From assembly GCA_038203635.1 (NCBI GenBank), contig JBBRDT010000002.1, forward strand, positions 33,615 to 97,614: a stretch of DNA of 64,000 nt. Direction: 5' to 3'. Numbering within the stretch: position 1 is the stretch's first letter; each line of letters starts with the position of its first letter. The notes under the pieces are model-generated. The model was not told where the DNA came from and searched no databases. It worked only from the letters and a program-made list of their open reading frames with translations. This document shows, one piece after another, positions 62,540 to 64,000 of the stretch. The translations under genes and the position numbers were made by a program. The DNA is from DASRIA01 sp038203635 (GTDB lineage: Bacteria; Actinomycetota; Thermoleophilia; Solirubrobacterales; JBBDJG01).

Positions 62540-64000
62540 TCAGGGCACGAACAGGCCCTGCGTGGCGAACAGCGTGTTGTCGCCCGGGGTGTCGACGTCT
62601 CCGTCCGCTCCGCCGTCGTACACGTTGATCTTGCCGAGTTCCCAGACCGCCCGGGTGCCCTCCTTGACGGCGCTGGGATCACCGTAGACTGCATCGGCCG
62701 TGGTGGTGAGGTCGCAGCTGCCGCCGATGGAGCCGGGAGTGGCGGCACACGGAACCGTCACCTGCAAGGTCTTGTGTCCGGTCGCAGAGGCCGGGCCGCC
62801 ACCCGCTGCGATGCCGTTGTTCTTGTCCGTGATCCGCAGGTCGATCGCCAGCTGCACCTCGCCGGTGTAGTCGTCGCCGCCGGACGCGTTGGCCGACTCA
62901 CAGGGCGACACTCCGGTCAGGCAGCGCACATCCTTGAGATGCACGGCAATCGCGACATCGGAGTCATCGACCCCTCCCGGAGCGCCCACGAGCGTGCTGA
63001 GGACCACGGAGCCGGTGAAGTTCGCGTTCGGGTTCCCGGCTGTGAGGTTGTCCGATGACTGCGCCGGCGGATTGCAGGAGCCGTCGGGATCGGACCCGTT
63101 GCCGGGGAAGTCGGGCGGGCCGTGTACACGGTTGGGGCTCGTGCACTCGTCGTAGGCGGGCACGAGCGAGACGCGCGCCGGGCTCGCCCCTCTCGGCCGT
63201 GGGTACGCAAAGGTGCCGAGCAGAATCGCGACGTTGTTGGCGGCGGGGTTCGCGACCACGAGGTCGAGGTCGGTATCCGCGTTGAAGTCTCCGACGGCGA
63301 CCGCATATGCGGCGCTCACGGGGAAGTTGGTGGGGCCGGTGAAGGTCCCCCCTGCCGCCCCGAGCAGGATCGAGACGCCGTTGCGAACGACGGCGAGGTC
63401 GGGATCAGCGTCCCCGTTGAAGTCTCCGGCGGTGATCGAATAGAGCACGCCGCCCACGAAGGTGTTGGTCGGGCCGGTGAAGGTCCCCCCTGCCGCCCCG
63501 AGCAGGATCGAGACTTTGGAGCAGTTTTGGTTCGCGACCGCGAGATCGGGATCGGCGTCCCCGTTGAAGTCTCCGACGGCGACCGAGATGGGGCCGCTGC
63601 CTGCAGAGAAATCGTTCGGGCCTGTGAAAGTGCCCCCCGCCGCGCCGAGCAGGATCGAGACGTTGCCACCATAGTTCGCGACCGCGAGATCGGGATCGGC
63701 GTCCCCGTTGAAGTCTCCGACGGCGACCGAGGTGGGGCCGCCGCCAACCCCGAAGTTGGTCGGGCCCGTGAAGGTGCCCCCCGCCCCCCCGAGCAGGATC
63801 GAGACGTTGTTGGCACCTAAGTTCGCGACCGCGAGATCGGGATCGGCGTCCCCGTTGAAATCTCCGACAGCCACCGAGATGGGACGGTTGTCAACCGCGA
63901 AGTTGGTCGGGCCCGTGAAGGTGTTGCCCGCCTGCGCGGTCCCGGGCGCCAGGACTGCGACAAGGCCGACGAGAAGCGCTACCAGCGGCAGACGGCGGAT
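62540..64000 (-). CDS. Exported FG-GAP/VCBS-repeat protein (5' end outside window)
   Basis: The frame is open to the window end and encodes a signal peptide, RRLPLVALLVGLVAVLAPG followed by TAQA, so only a few residues at most are missing. Five FG-GAP repeats with the calcium-type GDFNGDADPDLAVAN motif and VSILLGAAGGTFTGPTNF follow (about 63210-63900), then about 220 residues of a separate C-terminal domain with three or four Cys pairs (DECTSPNRVHG, LTGVSPCESANASGGDDYTG). Probably a cell-surface or secreted protein. The start codon is just outside the window. Confidence 0.85.
   Translation of the reverse strand: MRRLPLVALLVGLVAVLAPGTAQAGNTFTGPTNFAVDNRPISVAVGDFNGDADPDLAVANLGANNVSILLGGAGGTFTGPTNFGVGGGPTSVAVGDFNGDADPDLAVANYGGNVSILLGAAGGTFTGPNDFSAGSGPISVAVGDFNGDADPDLAVANQNCSKVSILLGAAGGTFTGPTNTFVGGVLYSITAGDFNGDADPDLAVVRNGVSILLGAAGGTFTGPTNFPVSAAYAVAVGDFNADTDLDLVVANPAANNVAILLGTFAYPRPRGASPARVSLVPAYDECTSPNRVHGPPDFPGNGSDPDGSCNPPAQSSDNLTAGNPNANFTGSVVLSTLVGAPGGVDDSDVAIAVHLKDVRCLTGVSPCESANASGGDDYTGEVQLAIDLRITDKNNGIAAGGGPASATGHKTLQVTVPCAATPGSIGGSCDLTTTADAVYGDPSAVKEGTRAVWELGKINVYDGGADGDVDTPGDNTLFATQGLFVP
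63210..63900 (-). repeat. Tandem ~150-bp repeats encoding FG-GAP units
   Basis: Five adjacent copies, roughly 140-150 bases each, share long near-identical stretches such as the codons for VGDFNGDADPDLAV and GGTFTGPTNF. The high DNA-level identity between units suggests recent duplication or homogenisation; the last (3') unit is more diverged. Confidence 0.85.

Overview
This window reads as a chromosomal segment of a high-GC actinobacterium. The gene content and style (GTG and TTG starts, zinc-type S14, S4 and L36, Ala/Pro/Lys-rich tails on ribosomal proteins, an R2lox oxidase, a complete bioA/B/F/D set, an FG-GAP surface protein) make a deep-branching class such as Thermoleophilia (Solirubrobacterales-like) my best guess. 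That placement is an inference from gene style, not a phylogeny.

Layout. 1-2455 is the 3' part of rpoC. 2515-4130 holds two unrelated genes, a HAD-fold protein and a NIPA/EamA-like transporter. 4179-5051 is rpsL-rpsG. 5228-7227 is a minus-strand pair (MFS transporter and a small membrane protein) that splits the str operon. 7431-10872 is fusA-tuf, behind a structured leader with an intrinsic terminator. 11017-27189 is one nearly continuous S10-spc-alpha ribosomal superoperon with secY, adk, map, rpmJ and rpoA; infA is missing from its usual place between map and rpmJ. 27269-32237 continues with truA, surE, ligA and a MATE transporter.

32234-42532 is mixed: a LuxR-type DNA-binding domain fused through a membrane segment to a PBP4-type D,D-peptidase, an R2-like ligand-binding oxidase, a patatin phospholipase, an ABC exporter pair, a long-chain acyl-CoA synthetase, a small IF2_N/HTH-like protein, an ECF sigma factor fused to a zinc anti-sigma-like motif and a membrane anchor, and an 80-residue orphan. 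At 42573 lies tRNA-Pro(CGG). Its last bases recur 918 bp downstream as a 16-bp direct repeat, enclosing a decayed integrated element with a Dam methylase remnant.

43565-62470 is a metabolic region: SnoaL-like protein, frameshifted DUF4396 membrane protein, two alpha/beta hydrolases, superoxide dismutase, a carboxymuconolactone-decarboxylase-like protein divergent from an HxlR regulator, a secreted GH2 glycosidase, thiolase, SCP2 protein, aldehyde dehydrogenase, FMN split-barrel protein, DUF779, NUDIX hydrolase, rubredoxin, bioA, a membrane spermidine-synthase-like protein, an SDR, and bioB-bioF-bioD. The window ends inside an exported FG-GAP repeat protein.

The most unusual observations are: (i) a palindromic element with a TAAG loop and a conserved 3' flank, inserted in the same reading frame in rpsQ and ligA, with a looser copy after rpoC; (ii) a roughly 173-bp palindromic element between rplB and rpsS; (iii) the LuxR-TM-PBP4 fusion; (iv) a terminator-bearing fusA leader; (v) long tails on L22, S17, L5 and S3; (vi) the tRNA-Pro att repeat pair. 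No CRISPR array, rRNA or complete transposon was seen.
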